This document shows positions 61,440-64,000 of a stretch of DNA of 64,000 nt, in pieces. This stretch comes from Alphaproteobacteria bacterium (GTDB lineage: Bacteria > Pseudomonadota > Alphaproteobacteria > Sphingomonadales > Sphingomonadaceae). The stretch is from the NCBI GenBank assembly GCA_030424845.1, contig JAUHWC010000001.1, forward strand, positions 248,001 through 312,000, written 5' to 3'. The notes under the pieces were generated by a model that saw nothing but the letters and a program-made list of their open reading frames with translations, was not told the origin of the DNA and did not search any database. Within the stretch, counting starts at the first letter, position 1. Every line of letters starts with the position of its first letter. A program made the position numbers and the translations under genes.

Positions 61440-63775
61440 GGCAGGGTGATGGTCGCAGTGGTGCCCGCGCCCTTTTCCGACTGGATGTTCAGGCGGCCGC
61501 CATGCGCCTCGATCAACTGGCGCGCGAGCGGCAGGCCCAGCCCGCGCTTCTCCTTGCCGCCATCGCCGGCAATGGCATAGCCATCCATCGCCCGGGCCAG
61601 TTCACCCGGCAACATGCCTGGTCCATTGTCCGAAATGACGATGCGAACGCTGTTCTTGCGCCGGGCAAGCATGACCAGGATGCGGCCGTCCTTTTCCGGC
61701 ACGGCAGCGATCGAGTTGTCGAGGATATTGCCGATGGCGCGGCCCAGCTGGCGGCGGTCCGCCATGAGGATGCCCGCGCTCTTGTCCCCGCGCAGGTCCA
61801 GTGACAGGTCCTTCGCCTCGATCGCCTCCTCGCGCTCGCGCACGATATTGGTCACGAAGGGCAGCAGTTCGATTTCCTCCGTGGCGATGGGCAACAGCCC
61901 TGCCTCGCTCTGTGTCAGGTCCAGCACGCTTTCGATCTGTGCGGTGAGGCGCTCGACCGAGGAAACGATGGCCGCGACATAGTCCTTGCCCTGCTCGCTC
62001 AGTTCCCCGGCAACGCCCGATTGCAGCAATTCGGCAAAACCGCCGATGGAAGTGAGCGGCGTGCGGAATTCATAGGACATGTTGGCAAGGAAGCGCGTTT
62101 TCACGGCATCGGCTTCCTCCAGCGCGGCCGCGCGTTCGCGCAAGGCGGCCTCGGCCTTGGTGGAATCGGTGACGTCGAGGATCGTCAGCAAGCCGTTGCC
62201 ATCGGGCAGCGGCACACCGGCGAATTCCAGCGTGCGCCCGTCAGACAGCAGTACGCGCCCGCCCACCTGCTTGCGATCCAGCATGGCGGCGCGCACCACC
62301 TCGCCGATGGCGGCACGCTGGCCCGGGCGCGCAAGGACCTGCATGATCCGGTCCAACAGCTTGTCGACATGGGGATGCTGGTCGAGGAATTCCTCCTCGA
62401 TCCCCCAGATCTGCGAAAAACGGCGGTTCCACAGCTGCATCCGTCCATCCGGCGCGAACACCGCAAGCGATTCGAACAGGCTGTCGAAAGTGGCGGTGCG
62501 GGTGCGCAGCAGCGTGTCCCGCGTGGCGGACAGGGCAAGCTGTTCGGAACGGTCCTCGGCCACCATCACCAGCCCGCCATCGGGCATGGGCTGGGCAACC
62601 ACGCGCAGATGGGTGCCGTCAGACAGGGTCCAGGCATCCTCCTGCGGCGCGCTTGTCCGGAACCATGCGCCCAACTGCTGGCGGAACTCGGGGAAATCGC
62701 GCACCTCGGGAAGGCGCCCCTTGTCCCTCGCCATGTCCAGGAAACGGTCGAAAGCAGGCGGATCGACCTGCACCGTGGCCGGAAGGGCGAAGATGCGCAG
62801 GAATGGCTGGTTTGCAAAGGTCAGGCGGCGTTCCTCGTCGAACTGCGCGACACCCACCGAAAGCTGGTCCAGCATGGAACGCTGCGCTTCGCGGAAAGCG
62901 CGGAAGGCGCGCGCCTGCTCTTCCATCTCCTCGATATCGATGGCGTACCCCGCCACCCCTTCCTCGCCCAGCGGAAGGTCGCTGACCCGCAAGGTGCGCC
63001 GCTGGTTGCCGATCGTTGCCTGCACGATTCGCTCGACAGGGGTGTTCCTGCCGCGGGACTGTTCGGCAACCTGCCCCGCGGTCAGCCCGTCCACCGTCTC
63101 GATCAGCTCGATCTGCTGCTCGACCACGCTATCCGCATCCTCGGCTTCCACCGCCTTGACGTAGGCGCTGTTGACCAGGCGCAGCTGCATGTCCGGCCCG
63201 CGGAACCACATGGGCATGGGCGCGGCCTCGATCAGGCCGATCAGCGCCGCGAAATCATTGCGCGCGCGTGCCGTCTCGGCCCGCAAGCTCGAAAGCTCGC
63301 CCTGGCTCTCGGAAAAATCGAACCACCACAATTGCGCCGAGCCCGGCGGGGCAACCAGCGGGTCTGCCTGCTGGCCGCGCAGGGCCAGGCTCTTTTCCGA
63401 ACCGCGCGGGGTAATGGCCATGCGGAAAGGAGCCGCCGTCTTGTGCGTGCGGCGCACGTTTTCCATCAGTTCGGCAAGGTCTTCCGCGGTCAGGCCCGCT
63501 TCGCCGGTATCGAATTCTGACAGGAAGCCCGGCATGCGCGGCAGGCCCAGCCAGTTGGCCAGCCTGTCCGGGCCCTCTACCTTGCCATCACCCCGCACGA
63601 GCATGGGAATGGCCGGCGATTCATCGATCATCCGGCTCAATCGCTTGGCTGCCGAATGCGCGGCCCGCGCCTTGCGCGCCCGGCGCTGGGCAGAGATCAC
63701 CACCCAGACAGCACCAAAGGTCCATGCTGCCAGCAGCAGGCCGATCAGAACCAATCCGGACGGGGTCATTTCCAT
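61436..63775 (-). CDS. divL: DivL-like non-canonical histidine kinase (Tyr in H-box)
   Basis: Membrane-anchored PAS/kinase protein of 779 residues with one N-terminal helix (LVLIGLLLAAWTFGAVWVVI). Several PAS-like segments (residues ~170-540) are followed by a HisKA-like dimerisation region and an HATPase domain (QLGRAIGNILDNSI, SDNGPGM, RGLGLPLARQL). The phospho-acceptor position reads LANMSYEFRTPLTSIGGF: Tyr568 replaces His, the hallmark of DivL, which in Caulobacter controls CckA and so CtrA. Context with tsaE downstream agrees. The ATP-binding domain appears intact. Confidence 0.92.
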   Translation of the reverse strand: MEMTPSGLVLIGLLLAAWTFGAVWVVISAQRRARKARAAHSAAKRLSRMIDESPAIPMLVRGDGKVEGPDRLANWLGLPRMPGFLSEFDTGEAGLTAEDLAELMENVRRTHKTAAPFRMAITPRGSEKSLALRGQQADPLVAPPGSAQLWWFDFSESQGELSSLRAETARARNDFAALIGLIEAAPMPMWFRGPDMQLRLVNSAYVKAVEAEDADSVVEQQIELIETVDGLTAGQVAEQSRGRNTPVERIVQATIGNQRRTLRVSDLPLGEEGVAGYAIDIEEMEEQARAFRAFREAQRSMLDQLSVGVAQFDEERRLTFANQPFLRIFALPATVQVDPPAFDRFLDMARDKGRLPEVRDFPEFRQQLGAWFRTSAPQEDAWTLSDGTHLRVVAQPMPDGGLVMVAEDRSEQLALSATRDTLLRTRTATFDSLFESLAVFAPDGRMQLWNRRFSQIWGIEEEFLDQHPHVDKLLDRIMQVLARPGQRAAIGEVVRAAMLDRKQVGGRVLLSDGRTLEFAGVPLPDGNGLLTILDVTDSTKAEAALRERAAALEEADAVKTRFLANMSYEFRTPLTSIGGFAELLQSGVAGELSEQGKDYVAAIVSSVERLTAQIESVLDLTQSEAGLLPIATEEIELLPFVTNIVREREEAIEAKDLSLDLRGDKSAGILMADRRQLGRAIGNILDNSIAAVPEKDGRILVMLARRKNSVRIVISDNGPGMLPGELARAMDGYAIAGDGGKEKRGLGLPLARQLIEAHGGRLNIQSEKGAGTTATITLP

Positions 63776-63818
63776 AGGCAGATTGCTATGTGCGCTCCAT
63801 CATCGATGCAATGGCAAA

Positions 63819-63852
63819 CGGGCGGACCTCCACGCCTGTGGAAGCCCGCCCG
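63819..63852 (-). terminator. Terminator hairpin after ahcY
   Basis: CGGGCGG pairs with CCGCCCG, with a second block of pairing (CTCCAC/GTGGAaG) inside. On the minus strand it lies 26 bases after the ahcY stop and is followed by TTTGCC. It separates ahcY from divL. Confidence 0.75.
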
Positions 63853-63878
63853 CCGTATTAATCAGCAATGACCGTCAA

Positions 63879-64000
63879 TCAGTAACGATAATGCTCCGGC
63901 TTGAACGGGCCTTCCACCGGCACGCCGATGTAGTCAGCCTGCTTCTGCGTCAGCTTGGTAAGCGATACGCCCAGTTTTTCGAGATGCAGTGCCGCCACCT
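63879..64000 (-). CDS. ahcY: Adenosylhomocysteinase, C-terminal end only
   Basis: The last 40 codons of a gene running in from beyond the window. The minus strand reads [20 protein letters not shown], then [19 protein letters not shown] and a stop. This is the strongly conserved C-terminus of S-adenosylhomocysteine hydrolase, including the Lys and Tyr residues that bind NAD of the neighbouring subunit. It recycles SAH after methyl transfer. Confidence 0.95.
   Translation of the reverse strand, partial: VAALHLEKLGVSLTKLTQKQADYIGVPVEGPFKPEHYRY

Overview
The window is a 64 kb piece of chromosome from an alphaproteobacterium, most likely order Sphingomonadales and probably Erythrobacteraceae-like. 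I infer this from the high GC content, the dense gene packing with many ATGA/GTGA start-stop overlaps, the recG-sdhE-mfd and divL-tsaE-amgK-murU-addB-addA-trxA gene orders, an RNase E with an acidic/arginine-rich insert in its S1 region, and an exosortase A (XrtA)-associated locus. Almost every base is coding. There are no rRNA genes, insertion sequences, phage genes or CRISPR arrays, and no gene-free stretch exceeds 300 bases.

Layout. 1-2330: 3' part of rne with its terminator. 2427-6057: a methyltransferase, an SDR, then sdhB and zapE. 6054-14865: remains of an XrtA exopolysaccharide locus (amidotransferase, a Wzz/EpsI chimeric ORF, Wza-type export lipoprotein, PLP decarboxylase and AMP-ligase; then divergently an acyltransferase, an acyl carrier protein and two hydrolases). 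14824-22922: minus-strand housekeeping genes (RNA m5U methyltransferase, nnrD/nnrE, a lipoprotein, ilvD, N-formylglutamate amidohydrolase, ispE, ETF-ubiquinone oxidoreductase). 23008-27166: plus-strand run (UDG-like protein, lytic transglycosylase, moaB, a radical SAM gene under a LexA box). 27163-34496: minus strand dnaE, a small membrane protein, lolD, lolC and an aldehyde dehydrogenase. 34754-42476: recG, sdhE, mfd, an EAL phosphodiesterase and nadK. 42587-48897: tRNA-Asn, a cysteine-cluster protein, an exported methyltransferase-like protein, an MFS transporter with an SMP-30 lactonase, and secA. 48987-52756: a small secreted protein, acyltransferase 3, argJ, an inositol monophosphatase family enzyme and trxA. 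52833-64000: addA, addB, murU, amgK, tsaE and divL, then the 3' end of ahcY.

Most striking observation. In the XrtA locus the gene between wza and the amidotransferase is a 173-codon ORF. It begins like the PEP-CTERM-type Wzz chain-length protein and, after about 33 residues, continues as the C-terminal EpsI domain normally found at the end of exosortase A. The genes that usually lie between these two (rest of wzz, tyrosine kinase, TIGR03016, TIGR03015 ATPase, deacetylase, FemAB, xrtA) are absent. The simplest reading is one in-frame deletion that removed the exosortase and the polymer machinery but left both flanks intact. The surviving decarboxylase/AMP-ligase/ACP/acyltransferase/hydrolase genes still look functional.

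Other points of interest: zapE has no ATG/GTG/TTG before its conserved N-terminus and appears to start at a CTG overlapping the sdhB stop; a perfect GTTC-N7-GTTC LexA box sits just before a radical SAM gene that looks leaderless; DivL carries Tyr in place of the phospho-acceptor His; a cysteine-cluster gene seems to use the tRNA-Asn acceptor stem as its ribosome binding site; and a uracil-DNA-glycosylase-like protein has lost all cysteines and the recognisable catalytic motifs.
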